DNA from: Mycobacterium stomatepiae | Lineage (GTDB): Bacteria; Actinomycetota; Actinomycetes; Mycobacteriales; Mycobacteriaceae | Direction of reading: 5' to 3' | Length of the DNA stretch: 64,000 nucleotides | NCBI RefSeq assembly: GCF_010731715.1 | Contig: NZ_AP022587.1 | Location: 3,224,001 to 3,288,000 of the forward strand | Shown: positions 30,977 to 39,758 of the stretch, piece by piece | How positions within the stretch are numbered: position 1 is the first letter of the stretch | How the letters are laid out: the number at the start of each line of letters is the position of its first letter | Notes under the pieces: generated by a model | Seen by the model: the letters and a program-made list of their open reading frames with translations, nothing else | Databases searched by the model: none | What the model was told of the DNA's origin: nothing | Position numbers and translations under genes: made by a program

Positions 30977-31891
30977 ATGGTCAAGTGGACAGCAGCGGAC
31001 ATTCCCGACCAAAGGGGCCGCGTTGCCGTCATCACCGGAGCCAACACCGGTTTGGGCTACGAGACCGCGGCCGCGCTCGCCGAGCACGGCGCCCACGTGG
31101 TGCTGGCGGTGCGCAATCTCGACAAGGGCAAGCAAGCCGCCGCCCGCATCATCGACCGGAGTCCGCACGCCGACGTCGCGCTGCAGGAACTCGACCTGAC
31201 GTCGCTGGCGTCGGTCCGGGCTGCCGCGGAGGAGCTGCGGTCCGCACACGACCGCATCGACATGCTGATCAACAACGCGGGCGTGATGTGGACGCCGAAG
31301 CGGACCACCAAAGACGGCTTCGAGCTGCAGTTCGGCACCAACCACCTCGGCCACTTCGCCTTCACCGGCCTGCTGCTGGACCGGCTGCTGCCGGTCGCCG
31401 GGTCGCGCGTTGTGACCGTCAGCAGCATGGGCCACCGTATCCTCGTCGACATTCACTTCGACGATCTGCAATGGGAGCGCGGCTACAACCGGGTCGCGGC
31501 CTACGGGCAGGCCAAGCTGGCCAATCTGCTCTTCACCTACGAGCTGCAGCGACACCTGGCGCCGCTGGGCACAACGATCGCCGTGGCGGCTCACCCCGGC
31601 GGTTCGCGCACCGAGCTCACCCGCAACCTGCCGCCACTGCTCGAGCGCGTCGCGACTCCGACGTTCGGCCTGATCTCGCAGGATGCGGCCGCCGGCGCGC
31701 TGCCACAACTGCGCGCCGCCACCGACCCGGGCGTGCTGGGCGGGCAGTACTACGGACCCGACGGCTTCGGTGAACTGCGGGGCGCCCCGAAAGTGGTTGC
31801 ATCCAGCGACAAGTCGCATGATCTCGAGCGGCAGCGCCGGTTGTGGACGGTCTCCGAGGAGCGCACCGGCGTGGTGTATCCGTTCGACTGA
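30977..31891 (+). CDS. Short-chain dehydrogenase/reductase (Rv0439c-like)
   Basis: A 304-residue SDR of the retinol-dehydrogenase/WWOX-like type. The NAD(P) site is TGANTGLG, then DMLINNAGVM, the catalytic Ser in VTVSSMGH and the YxxxK pair in AYGQAKLAN. The ATG at 30977 has AAGGAG seven bases ahead. It probably reduces or oxidises a lipid carbonyl/alcohol; the substrate is unknown. It is the counterpart of Mtb Rv0439c by position. Its stop is followed immediately by a 59-bp tandem repeat. Confidence 0.9.
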   Translation: MVKWTAADIPDQRGRVAVITGANTGLGYETAAALAEHGAHVVLAVRNLDKGKQAAARIIDRSPHADVALQELDLTSLASVRAAAEELRSAHDRIDMLINNAGVMWTPKRTTKDGFELQFGTNHLGHFAFTGLLLDRLLPVAGSRVVTVSSMGHRILVDIHFDDLQWERGYNRVAAYGQAKLANLLFTYELQRHLAPLGTTIAVAAHPGGSRTELTRNLPPLLERVATPTFGLISQDAAAGALPQLRAATDPGVLGGQYYGPDGFGELRGAPKVVASSDKSHDLERQRRLWTVSEERTGVVYPFD

Positions 31892-32016
31892 GGCAGATGG
31901 TGCCAACCCGCTGCGCCCGGCACACGCGCCGCGCTTGCGATCGGCACTACGGCAGATGGTGCCAACCCGCTGCGCCCGGCACACGCGCCGCGCTTGCGAT
32001 CGGCACTACGGCAGAT
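31892..32016. repeat. Tandem repeat, 59-bp unit, about 2.1 copies
   Basis: Two identical 59-base units (31892-31950 and 31951-32009) are followed by the first seven bases of a third. The unit starts GGCAGATGGTGCCAAC. The right end overlaps the stop and last codons of the minus-strand M24 peptidase gene, so the array probably arose by duplication around that gene's 3' end. It is a candidate VNTR. Confidence 0.9.
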
Positions 32017-32743
32017 CGAGCAGCTGCTCGTAGAAGCCGCCAAAACCGCGCGGGCGGTCGACAAGATGGATCTCCAGGATCCAGTGGCAAGGCCGCCCGC
32101 CGGCGTCTGGGCGCCGTAGGGGCTTGTGCGAGCCGGGCGTGATGTACCACTGGGCGCCGTCGCCGGAGATTTTCTTGTGCGGGAACTCGCCCACCAGATG
32201 GCCGGCGATCGCGCTGCCCCACCCGAAACCCTCGGCGCCGGCGACGCCGACGACGTAGTCGAACAACTCGGCGCCGCTGACCTCGGGGTTATTGTCGAAG
32301 TAGTCACGCCCGGCCTGCCACACCCGCGGAAGCGCTTCGCGGACAGCACTTTTGGCCGGGTCGTCGCCGAGCACAAAGGTGCGCCCGAAGTCGGCCTCCC
32401 ACTCCTCGAAGATGGGCCCCAGATCCAGGAACGCGATGTCGTCCGCGGCGATCACCCGGTCCGGCGGGTGTTCCTTGAAGGGCAGCAAGGTGTTCTCGCC
32501 GGCTCGCACTATCCGCCGGTGCCAATGCCGCGTCACGCCGAACATCTCGGCGGCCAAGTCGCGGATCTCGTCGGATAACGTCTTCTCTCCCTCGCCGGGG
32601 CGAATCATCGCACGTCGTTCGATCTCGTCGAACAGCTGAGCGGCCTTCGCTTGGGCGTCGAGGAGGCGCTCGACGCGCTCCTCTTCTCGCAACTCTTCGG
32701 GGGCCTCCACCCTCGCGATGCTAACTGGCAGTCTGGAAAGCAT
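32006..32743 (-). CDS. M24 family metallopeptidase-like protein
   Basis: A 245-residue protein with the pita-bread fold of M24 (creatinase/Xaa-Pro aminopeptidase) and no N-terminal creatinase domain. Candidate metal ligands are the two Asp in FLDLGPIFEEWEADFGR, the His in GHLVGEFPHKK, the Glu in HWILEIHLVD and the Glu in GGFYEQLLDL. It is predicted to be a peptidase or related hydrolase. Its start is uncertain: the ATG at 32743 shares the palindrome CATG with the divergent cupin gene, and a GTG at 32710 is an alternative. Its stop lies in the 59-bp repeat. Confidence 0.75.
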   Translation of the reverse strand: MLSRLPVSIARVEAPEELREEERVERLLDAQAKAAQLFDEIERRAMIRPGEGEKTLSDEIRDLAAEMFGVTRHWHRRIVRAGENTLLPFKEHPPDRVIAADDIAFLDLGPIFEEWEADFGRTFVLGDDPAKSAVREALPRVWQAGRDYFDNNPEVSGAELFDYVVGVAGAEGFGWGSAIAGHLVGEFPHKKISGDGAQWYITPGSHKPLRRPDAGGRPCHWILEIHLVDRPRGFGGFYEQLLDLP

Positions 32744-33233
32744 GTCCCTTGTCGTTCCGCCGTATCCGCCACCCCGCTACACCGCCGACGAGCCACAGGT
32801 CAGCGCCTGGCTCAAACGGGCCGACTCCCCGCCGGACTACGAGAACGCCGGCGTCAAATATCACTACCTCGCCAACCAGCGGGCCACCGCCGGCGACTAC
32901 GGCCTGTACCGGGTCGACATCGCCCCGGCCGGCGGCGGTCCCCCGGCCCACTTCCACCGGGCCATGTCGGAGGCTTTCTTCGTGCTGTCGGGGACGATGA
33001 AGCTCTACGACGGCACCGACTGGACCGACGGCGGTCCGGGTGACTTCCTCTACGTCCCGCCCGGCGGAATCCACGGCTTCCACAACGAGGCCGACGAACC
33101 CGCGTCGATCCTGATGCTGTTCGCACCCGGCGCGCCGCGCGAGGCCTACTTCGAGGGCTTCGCCGCGCTGGCCGACATGACCGACGACGAACGCAGCGAG
33201 TGGTACATCCGGCACGACAACTACTGGATCTGA
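32742..33233 (+). CDS. Cupin-domain protein
   Basis: A 163-residue single-domain cupin. The two cupin motifs are visible: PAHFHRAMSEAFFVLSGTMKLY (metal-binding His-x-His-like and Glu) and GDFLYVPPGGIHGFHNEADEP. It ends WYIRHDNYWI. Function may be a small-molecule dioxygenase, isomerase or sensor. The ATG lies in the same CATG as the divergent M24 gene start, so the promoters must overlap the neighbouring gene or the mRNAs are leaderless. Confidence 0.85.
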   Translation: MSLVVPPYPPPRYTADEPQVSAWLKRADSPPDYENAGVKYHYLANQRATAGDYGLYRVDIAPAGGGPPAHFHRAMSEAFFVLSGTMKLYDGTDWTDGGPGDFLYVPPGGIHGFHNEADEPASILMLFAPGAPREAYFEGFAALADMTDDERSEWYIRHDNYWI

Positions 33234-33245
33234 CGCGGCGGGTCC

Positions 33246-33305
33246 GCGAGCAGACGCAGAATCGCGCTCACACCAACAAAATTGCGCGACTCTGCGTCTG
33301 CTCGC
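33246..33305. repeat. Inverted-repeat element, copy B
   Basis: Two 22-base arms starting GCGAGCAGACGCAGAATC and ending CTCTGCGTCTGCTCGC match with one mismatch around a 16-base centre. It is the better-conserved partner of the element at 2114-2173. It lies between the convergent cupin and TetR genes, where it could stop transcription from both sides. Confidence 0.8.
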
Positions 33306-33308
33306 CGT

Positions 33309-33923
33309 TCAAGCGGTGAGGTCGCCGTCGACGTATCGCTGCAAGTTGGGCGCGAGCGCCGCGATCGCCTCGTCGTCCGTCATCGATGCGAGGGGCTCGA
33401 TCTTCCACACGTAGCGCATCAGCGCGAAGCCCATCATCTGTGACGAGATCAGCCCGCTGCGAACGAGGCGGTCGCGTTCATCGCCGCCAAGCTCCGCGAC
33501 GCCCATCAGGCTGCCCTCCACGACGCGGCGCAGCTTCTCGCGAGTGGCCGGTTCGTGCGCGGCGGCCTGCAGGATCGCACGCAGCGTCGGGCCGACCTCG
33601 TCGTCCGCCCAGCTGGCCAGCAGCAGCGTGACCAGCGCGGCGCCGAGCTGATCGATCGGCGTGGTCCACGCCTTGGCGACGTTTTCCAGCCACTTCTGCG
33701 GCGGGTTCGTCGCGGCATCCAGCAGGCCTTCCTTCGAGCCGAAGTAGTGGTAGACCAGCGCGGGGTCGACATCGGCCGCCCGCGCCACCGCCCGGATGGT
33801 GGTGCCGGCCCAGCCGTGGTCGGCGAACTCGTCCCGGGCAGCGGCCACGATCCGCGCGGCCAGCACCCCGCGTTCATCACGCGGGCCCGGAGTTACCGAC
33901 TTCTTCGGCACGAATTTCATCAT
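33309..33923 (-). CDS. TetR family regulator
   Basis: A 204-residue TetR regulator with a short basic N-terminal tail (KFVPKKS). The helix-turn-helix TIRAVARAADVDPALVYHYF is at about 43-62. The C-terminal region resembles TetR_C17-like ligand domains. A GAGGAAAT ribosome site lies ahead of two adjacent ATG codons. It is divergent from the CocE hydrolase gene and probably controls it. Confidence 0.88.
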   Translation of the reverse strand: MMKFVPKKSVTPGPRDERGVLAARIVAAARDEFADHGWAGTTIRAVARAADVDPALVYHYFGSKEGLLDAATNPPQKWLENVAKAWTTPIDQLGAALVTLLLASWADDEVGPTLRAILQAAAHEPATREKLRRVVEGSLMGVAELGGDERDRLVRSGLISSQMMGFALMRYVWKIEPLASMTDDEAIAALAPNLQRYVDGDLTA

Positions 33924-33942
33924 AGCGGGAATTTCCTCTTGC

Positions 33943-33977
33943 GTTGAAACTTATCTCAACGTAGCGTGAATTTCAAC
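33943..33977. promoter_or_regulatory. Candidate operator between TetR and CocE genes
   Basis: GTTGAAA (33943-33949) and TTTCAAC (33971-33977) form a seven-base inverted repeat with a 21-base spacer in the 79-base divergent gap; a further CTCAAC lies inside. It is a plausible TetR site but the arms are short. Confidence 0.4.
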
Positions 33978-34002
33978 AGCCCGTGAAAGTCAGGAGCAGG
34001 TC

Positions 34003-35757
34003 ATGAGCACCATTTCGAAACGCGTCGCCGGAATCGAACCCGGGCAGCGTCGGCTGAACGGACCGCAGACATCGGGCCGCGAGTACCGCAACCTAAGCGA
34101 ACCGCAGTACCGCACGCGTCGGCACCTCAACGTCAAAATTCCGATGCGTGACGGAACCGAGTTGATGGCCGACATCTATCGTCCGGACGCCGACGGACCG
34201 TTTCCGGCACTGGTGGCCGCATCGCCCTATGCCCGGCAGATACAAGACCTCGGCGCGCCGGCCGGCTTCATCGAGGCGGGTGCAACCGACTTCTGGGTGC
34301 CCCGGGGCTATGTCCACGTCATCGTGAACCTGCGTGGAACCGGCGGATCCGGTGGGACTTTCGCTTTCTTCGACGCTCAAGAGCGCCGGGATATGCACGA
34401 TCTGATCGAGTGGGCCGCCGCTCAACCATGGTGTGACGGCAATGTCGGTATGCTGGGCATCAGCTACTTCGCGATGACCCAACTCGAGGCCGCCGTCGAG
34501 CGACCTCCACACCTCAGGGCCATCTTTCCGTTCGCCGTCACCAGCGATCTCTACGATGCCGCGACGCACCATGGCCTGCCCAGTACGAAATTCGTCAGTT
34601 CGTTTCTGTCGATGCTCGGGCTGACCGCAACGAAGGGCGACCGCTTCTACCGCAGCACGCCTTTTGCCGTTGCCCGCCGGCTGCTGAACCTGTCCCCAAT
34701 ACACAAGAAGTTCGCCACGATGAACGGTGAATCGGCCAACGGCATGCTCAACCTGATGATGAGACTGCCCCACCCTCCGCGACCGTGGGACGAGCTCTGG
34801 CAGAACGCCGTTGTCAAACACCCGATACGCGACGAATGGTGGGATAAACGCGACTTGACCACGCTACTCGAAAACATCGATATACCAGTCTATTTGGGCT
34901 GCGATTGGGAGAACGTGCCGCTTCACCTGCCGTCAACCTTTTCCACGCTGCGCAACCTGACCAGGAGTCCCTGCGTCCGGGTCGCGATGCTCGGCAAATA
35001 CGGCCTGACCTGGCCATGGGAGAGCATGCACATCGAAGCCCTTGCGTGGTACGACCATTGGCTCAAAGGACACGACACCGGGATCCTCGAGGCTCCCGCG
35101 TTCCGCTATTTCCTGCCCGAAGCCGACGAATGGAAGGCGGAGGATTCGTGGCCTCCGCTCGACAGCTCACATGTGGAGTTCGCCCTGCGCGCCGACGCAA
35201 CCCTCGCCAGCGACGAGGGCGAACCCGGCAGCCGTGAATACTGGTCCCTGGGAGCAGGACTCAACCGTGCCAGGGCCAGCGAGATCGATCCGCCGTCGGT
35301 GTTGACCTGGACCACCGCGCCGCTGGACGACGAGCTCGATGTGGCCGGGGACATCGAACTGCGATTGGTCGCGTCGGCGACCGCGTTGGACACCGGCTGG
35401 ATCGTTCTCGTGTCCGAGATTGCCGAAGACGGCACGCTGGTCGAGCATCTCACCAGTGGTTGGCTTCGGGCCAGCCTGCGCGAGGTCGACGAAGACGCCA
35501 GCCGCCCCGGCGCCCCGGCGCTACCGTGCCGAACAGCGGTCGGCGTCCCGATCGGTGAAGACGTCGAGTACCGAATCCCCTTGCTGCCCAACGCCCGTCG
35601 GTTCCGCCGCGGGCACCGCATCCGGTTGACACTCACCAGCGACGACCAGAATCCGGACGTTCCGGCCATCATGGACTTCCGTCATGCGCCGGTCGGCACC
35701 AGCACGATCAACACCGTCCGATCGTCGTCGCGACTGTTGCTGCCGGTGCTTGGCTAG
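34003..35757 (+). CDS. CocE/NonD family hydrolase
   Basis: A 584-residue hydrolase of the CocE/X-Pro dipeptidyl-peptidase-like family. The N-terminal alpha/beta hydrolase begins IPMRDGTELMADIYRPD, and the nucleophile is S154 in GMLGISYFAMTQ. The family normally shows GxSYxG, so the residues after the serine are unusual. A helical cap follows, then a C-terminal jelly-roll (LDVAGDIELRLVASATALDT). It likely hydrolyses an ester or amide, substrate unknown. It is divergent from a TetR gene and converges on the monooxygenase gene with a one-base gap. Confidence 0.87.
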   Translation: MSTISKRVAGIEPGQRRLNGPQTSGREYRNLSEPQYRTRRHLNVKIPMRDGTELMADIYRPDADGPFPALVAASPYARQIQDLGAPAGFIEAGATDFWVPRGYVHVIVNLRGTGGSGGTFAFFDAQERRDMHDLIEWAAAQPWCDGNVGMLGISYFAMTQLEAAVERPPHLRAIFPFAVTSDLYDAATHHGLPSTKFVSSFLSMLGLTATKGDRFYRSTPFAVARRLLNLSPIHKKFATMNGESANGMLNLMMRLPHPPRPWDELWQNAVVKHPIRDEWWDKRDLTTLLENIDIPVYLGCDWENVPLHLPSTFSTLRNLTRSPCVRVAMLGKYGLTWPWESMHIEALAWYDHWLKGHDTGILEAPAFRYFLPEADEWKAEDSWPPLDSSHVEFALRADATLASDEGEPGSREYWSLGAGLNRARASEIDPPSVLTWTTAPLDDELDVAGDIELRLVASATALDTGWIVLVSEIAEDGTLVEHLTSGWLRASLREVDEDASRPGAPALPCRTAVGVPIGEDVEYRIPLLPNARRFRRGHRIRLTLTSDDQNPDVPAIMDFRHAPVGTSTINTVRSSSRLLLPVLG

Positions 35758-35758
35758 C

Positions 35759-37201
35759 TCACGGACGCAGCTCGTAGTCGTCGTCGACCAGCGTGCGGGT
35801 GCGCTCGAAGAATGTCCGCCCGCTGTAAGGCAATTGGGTGACGACCTTGCCGCTGGGATGGCGAAAGTAGTTGGTGCAGGCCAGCCACACCTTGCCTTCC
35901 ATCGCGGTCTGGATCTCGTCGTTGTAGCGCCGCTGCGCGTCCCCGGTGACCTCGATCGTGCGGACCCCGCGAGTCCCCATCACGTCGAGCAGGTGGCGGA
36001 CGAAGGTCGTCTGCGCCTCGTGGATATAGATGATCGAGTTGACGCCATTGGTGTTGGGACCGTAAAGCGTAAAGAAGTTCGGATACCCGGCGATCAGCGT
36101 GCCCAGATAGGCTTCGGCGCCGTCGGCCCAGTCGTCGCGCAGCTGCCGGCCGCCGCTTCCGTACACGTCGATGCTGGCCAGGTAGTCGGCGGCTTTGAAG
36201 CCGGTGCCGTAGATGATGGTGTCGACGCGATGTTCGACGCCGTCGGCGGTGCGCACGCCGCGCTCGATGATCTCGGTGATCGCGTTGGTTTCCAGGCTGA
36301 CGTTCGGCAACCCGAACGTCGGGTACCACTCGCGCGACATCAGCGGCCGTTTGCAGCCGGCCGGGTAGTCCGGTGTCAGCTTGGCGCGCAGTGCGGGGTC
36401 GGCGATCTTGCGGTGCAGGTAGCTTCGGGCGAGCTCGGTCGCCTCGCGGATCTGGTCGGCGCCGACGTCGAAACTCGATGCCTCGTAGGCGTCGAAGGCC
36501 TCGTCGCGCAACTTTTGTGCGCCTGCCGGATCGCGTTCGAACTCGGCGTGCTGTTCCGGGGTGAACGGAAAATCGAATCGGGGCGCGATCCAGATCGGGG
36601 TGCGCTGAAACACGGTGAGATGGGCGGTTTTTGGGGCGATCGCCGGGACGTACTGGATCGCGCTGGCGCCGGTGCCGATCGACGCAACCCGCTCACCCGC
36701 CGTCGACTTGCCGTGGTCCCACCGCGCGGAATGGAATCGCCGCCCCCGAAACCGTCGCGCACCAGGGATATCCGGGGCGTGAGGCACATCGAGCATCCCG
36801 ACGGCGCTGACCACGACGTCGAACTCGTGATCCTCGCCGTCGCCGGTGACCAGTGTCCATCGTCGCTCGCGATCAGACCAGCGCACCGTTGCGATGGACG
36901 TGTGGGGGCGCAGGTACGCGCCCAGCCCGTGCCCGGCCGCGACTCGTTCGAGGTAGGCCAGGATCTCGGGTTGGTTGGCGTAGGTCTTGCTCCATCGCGG
37001 GTTCAGCGCGAACGAATACGAGTACAAATGCGACGGCACATCGCAGGCCGCGCCGGGAAAAGTGTTGTGCCGCCAGGTGCCTCCGAATCCGTCGACGCGG
37101 TCGAAGATGGTGAAGTCGTAGCCACCCTCGGCGAGCTGGATTCCCATCGCGATGCCGCCGGCGCCGGCGCCGATGATCCCGACCCGCGGCTTCACTCCCA
37201 T
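35759..37201 (-). CDS. Baeyer-Villiger-type flavin monooxygenase
   Basis: A 480-residue FAD/NADPH monooxygenase. The FAD motif GAGAGG is at 11-16. The Baeyer-Villiger fingerprint FxGxxxHxxxW is present as FRGRRFHSARW at 151-161, and the NADPH motif GTGASA follows. It inserts oxygen into ketones or oxidises S/N atoms; substrate unknown. The ATG at 37201 overlaps the VOC gene stop by ten bases, so the two are co-translated; longer N-terminal open frame lies inside the VOC gene and is rejected. Confidence 0.9.
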   Translation of the reverse strand: MGVKPRVGIIGAGAGGIAMGIQLAEGGYDFTIFDRVDGFGGTWRHNTFPGAACDVPSHLYSYSFALNPRWSKTYANQPEILAYLERVAAGHGLGAYLRPHTSIATVRWSDRERRWTLVTGDGEDHEFDVVVSAVGMLDVPHAPDIPGARRFRGRRFHSARWDHGKSTAGERVASIGTGASAIQYVPAIAPKTAHLTVFQRTPIWIAPRFDFPFTPEQHAEFERDPAGAQKLRDEAFDAYEASSFDVGADQIREATELARSYLHRKIADPALRAKLTPDYPAGCKRPLMSREWYPTFGLPNVSLETNAITEIIERGVRTADGVEHRVDTIIYGTGFKAADYLASIDVYGSGGRQLRDDWADGAEAYLGTLIAGYPNFFTLYGPNTNGVNSIIYIHEAQTTFVRHLLDVMGTRGVRTIEVTGDAQRRYNDEIQTAMEGKVWLACTNYFRHPSGKVVTQLPYSGRTFFERTRTLVDDDYELRP

Positions 37202-37671
37202 TGCGCGAAGTAGGGTCGCTCGGGCCGGCTCTTCTCGACCAGGATGAACACCACGCCCCACGGATCGACGAACCAGGTGGTGCGCACGCGCGCGACCTTG
37301 GCGATGCCGCTGACGAGGAAGCGGACGCCCTTGCTCTCGAGTTCGGCGCGGGTGGCGTCGAGGTCCTCGCAGACCAGCCCGACGTGGGAGAGCCCGTGAT
37401 CGGTCAGGGCCGCGGCGGCTCGCTGCTCGCGGCCGTCGACGTTGAGGTACTCGATCACCTCCAGGACGCGATCGCTGCCGTCCCCGAAGCCGACGATGGC
37501 GGCTTTCATCGTCGGATCGACCACCAGCTCGCCCATGTCGTCGCGAATGGTGTTACCCGCCATCACATACGGCGGCGACAGCACACGCAGGCCCAACACG
37601 TCTCGGTAGAAGGCCACCGCGGCCTCACAATCCGGGACGCACACCCCTGTGTGGGCCAACCCGGTAATCAC
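37192..37671 (-). CDS. VOC (glyoxalase-like) protein
   Basis: A 159-residue vicinal-oxygen-chelate protein with two beta-alpha-beta-beta-beta units: LAHTGVCVPDCEAAVAFYRD and LSHVGLVCEDLDATRAELES. Likely metal ligands are H7, E72 region, H93 and the late Glu in VVFILVEKS. The start is GTG at 37671. It is co-transcribed with the monooxygenase and could process its product; this is inferred from the overlap. Confidence 0.85.
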   Translation of the reverse strand: MITGLAHTGVCVPDCEAAVAFYRDVLGLRVLSPPYVMAGNTIRDDMGELVVDPTMKAAIVGFGDGSDRVLEVIEYLNVDGREQRAAAALTDHGLSHVGLVCEDLDATRAELESKGVRFLVSGIAKVARVRTTWFVDPWGVVFILVEKSRPERPYFAQWE

Positions 37672-37742
37672 GTTCTCGACTGTACGTCGGGCACGGCAAC
37701 ACCGGCATCGGCTTCGGAATCTGGCAGGAAGATAATGGCCGG

Positions 37743-38957
37743 GTGCGGTCAGTCGAGGAACACCAGCGCGTCGTCGCTGCCATGATCAGCGCCCGCCCCG
37801 CCGCGGCGGCGCCACTGGACCAGTCGCAAGGCCTGGTCCTGGCCGAGGACGTGGTGGCCGAGCTGGCGCTGCCGGTCTTCGACAACTCCGCGATGGACGG
37901 CTACGCGGTGCGCGCCGAGGACACCGATGGCGCCACACCCGAACGGCCGGTGATCTTGCCGGTCGCCGAGGACATCCCCGCCGGGCGCACCGACCAGTTG
38001 ACGCTGCAACCCGGAACCGCGCACCGCATCATGACCGGCGCGCCGATGCCGACGGGTGCGACGGGCGTTGTGCCGGTGGAGAACACCGACGGCGGCGTGG
38101 ACAACGTCGCGATCTACGCACGCTCGGAGCCGGGCAAGCACATCCGCCGCGCCGGCGAAGACGTCGCGCCGGGCACCACCGTGCTGCGCAGGGGCCAGGT
38201 CGTCACGCCGGCGGTGCTGGGCCTGGCCGCGGCGCTGGGATTGCCAGGGCTGCCGGTGATTCCGCGGCAGCGGGTGCTGGTGATCTCGACCGGAACCGAG
38301 CTGGTGACGCCGGGCACCCCGCTGCAGCCCGGACAGATCTACGAGTCCAACTCGATCATGCTGGCCGGGGCCGTGCGGGAGGCGGGCGCGGACGTGATCG
38401 CCGTCGCGACGGCCGAAGACGATGTCGCGCAGTTCAGCTCGATCCTGGACAAGCACGCGACCCCCGAAAACGAGGTCGACCTGATCATCACCAGCGGCGG
38501 AGTCAGCGCGGGCGCCTACGAGGTCGTCAAGGACGCCTTTGGCCGCGACGGAGACCAGGGCGTCGAGTTCGTCAAGGTGGCCATGCAACCGGGGATGCCG
38601 CAGGGCATCGGCCGCGTCGCCGGCACGACGATCGTCACGCTGCCCGGCAACCCGGTCAGCGCGCTGGTGTCCTTCGAGGTGTTCATCCGTCCCGCGCTGC
38701 GCGCGGCGATGGGCCTGCCGGATCCGCACCGCCCGCACCGGCCCGCGGTGCTCGCCGAGGCACTGACCTCGCCGCGCGGCAAGCGCCAGTTCCGGCGCGC
38801 GATCCTCGACACAGACGCCGGCAGCGTGCTCAGCTACGGCCCGCCGGCCTCACACCACCTGCGGTGGCTGGCCTCCGCCAACGCACTGCTGGACATCCCC
38901 GAAGGCGTCGTGGAGGTGTCGGCTGGAACCGAACTGCAGGTCTGGGATCTGACCTAG
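37743..38957 (+). CDS. moeA2: Molybdopterin molybdenumtransferase MoeA
   Basis: A 404-residue MoeA that inserts molybdate into adenylated molybdopterin. Landmarks are LPVFDNSAMDGYAVRAED, IMTGAPMPTGATGVVPVENT, the MoCF-like domain with TGTELVTPG, ITSGGVSAGAYE and LPGNPVSALVSFE. Length and position match Mtb MoeA2 (Rv0438c). The start is GTG at 37743. It begins 60 bases ahead of psd. Confidence 0.95.
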   Translation: MRSVEEHQRVVAAMISARPAAAAPLDQSQGLVLAEDVVAELALPVFDNSAMDGYAVRAEDTDGATPERPVILPVAEDIPAGRTDQLTLQPGTAHRIMTGAPMPTGATGVVPVENTDGGVDNVAIYARSEPGKHIRRAGEDVAPGTTVLRRGQVVTPAVLGLAAALGLPGLPVIPRQRVLVISTGTELVTPGTPLQPGQIYESNSIMLAGAVREAGADVIAVATAEDDVAQFSSILDKHATPENEVDLIITSGGVSAGAYEVVKDAFGRDGDQGVEFVKVAMQPGMPQGIGRVAGTTIVTLPGNPVSALVSFEVFIRPALRAAMGLPDPHRPHRPAVLAEALTSPRGKRQFRRAILDTDAGSVLSYGPPASHHLRWLASANALLDIPEGVVEVSAGTELQVWDLT

Positions 38958-39017
38958 GAGTACGACACTCCCAGTTGCTGGCCCGGACGAAGCAGCACGC
39001 CACCGAGGCTCCGTAAG

Positions 39018-39758
39018 ATGACGCGGGTGGCACGACGCCCCCGCCATTCCGCTGACGAAGGCCTGACCTCTCAGGGCCCGACAGTCAGCCCACGGCACAT
39101 GCTCGAGTTGGTGCGCGAGACCGTTCCGCCGGTGCATCCCGCGGGGCTACCGTTCATTTCCGCCGGCTTGGCCCTGGCCCTGGTCGGACGCAAGCACCGC
39201 TGGTCGCGCCGGACCGGACTGCTGGCCGCCGGCGCCTGCGCGGCGTTTTTCCGGCACCCGCCGCGGGTGCCGCCCACCCGCCCCGGCGTTGCCGTCGCCC
39301 CCGCCGACGGCGTGGTCTGTCTCGTCGACTCCGCGGCCCCACCAGCGGAACTGAGCATGGGTGACGCACCCCTGCCGCGGGTCAGCATCTTCCTGTCGAT
39401 CCTGGACGCGCACGTGCAGCGCGCCCCGGTCGGTGGCGAGGTGATCGCCGTGCAGCATCGGCCCGGCCGCTTCGGGTCGGCCGACCTGCCCTCGGCGAGC
39501 GACGAGAACGAGCGCACCAGCGTCCGAATCCGGACCGAACTCGGCGCGGAGGTGGTCGCGGTGCAGATCGCCGGGCTGGTCGCGCGCCGCATCGTCTGCA
39601 ACGCGCATGTCGGGGACAACCTGTCGATCGGTGACACCTACGGCCTGATCCGGTTCGGCTCCCGGCTGGACACCTACTTGCCGCCCGGCATCCAACCGAT
39701 CGTGGCGGTCGGGCAGCGCGCGGTGGCAGGCGAGACGGTATTGGCCGAGTTGCGATGA
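39018..39758 (+). CDS. psd: Phosphatidylserine decarboxylase proenzyme
   Basis: A 246-residue type II-like short phosphatidylserine decarboxylase. It makes phosphatidylethanolamine from the product of the next gene. The C-terminal [11 protein letters not shown] holds the Gly-Ser self-cleavage site that yields the pyruvoyl enzyme. A hydrophobic N-terminus ([14 protein letters not shown]) anchors it to the membrane. The GTG three codons in (39027) aligns with the Mtb Psd start and may be the real one. It overlaps pssA by four bases. Confidence 0.95.
   Translation: MTRVARRPRHSADEGLTSQGPTVSPRHMLELVRETVPPVHPAGLPFISAGLALALVGRKHRWSRRTGLLAAGACAAFFRHPPRVPPTRPGVAVAPADGVVCLVDSAAPPAELSMGDAPLPRVSIFLSILDAHVQRAPVGGEVIAVQHRPGRFGSADLPSASDENERTSVRIRTELGAEVVAVQIAGLVARRIVCNAHVGDNLSIGDTYGLIRFGSRLDTYLPPGIQPIVAVGQRAVAGETVLAELR

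Noticed and set aside
35684..37213. A 509-codon plus-strand frame opposite the monooxygenase
   Set aside because: The minus strand holds intact FAD and Baeyer-Villiger motifs; the plus frame has none.
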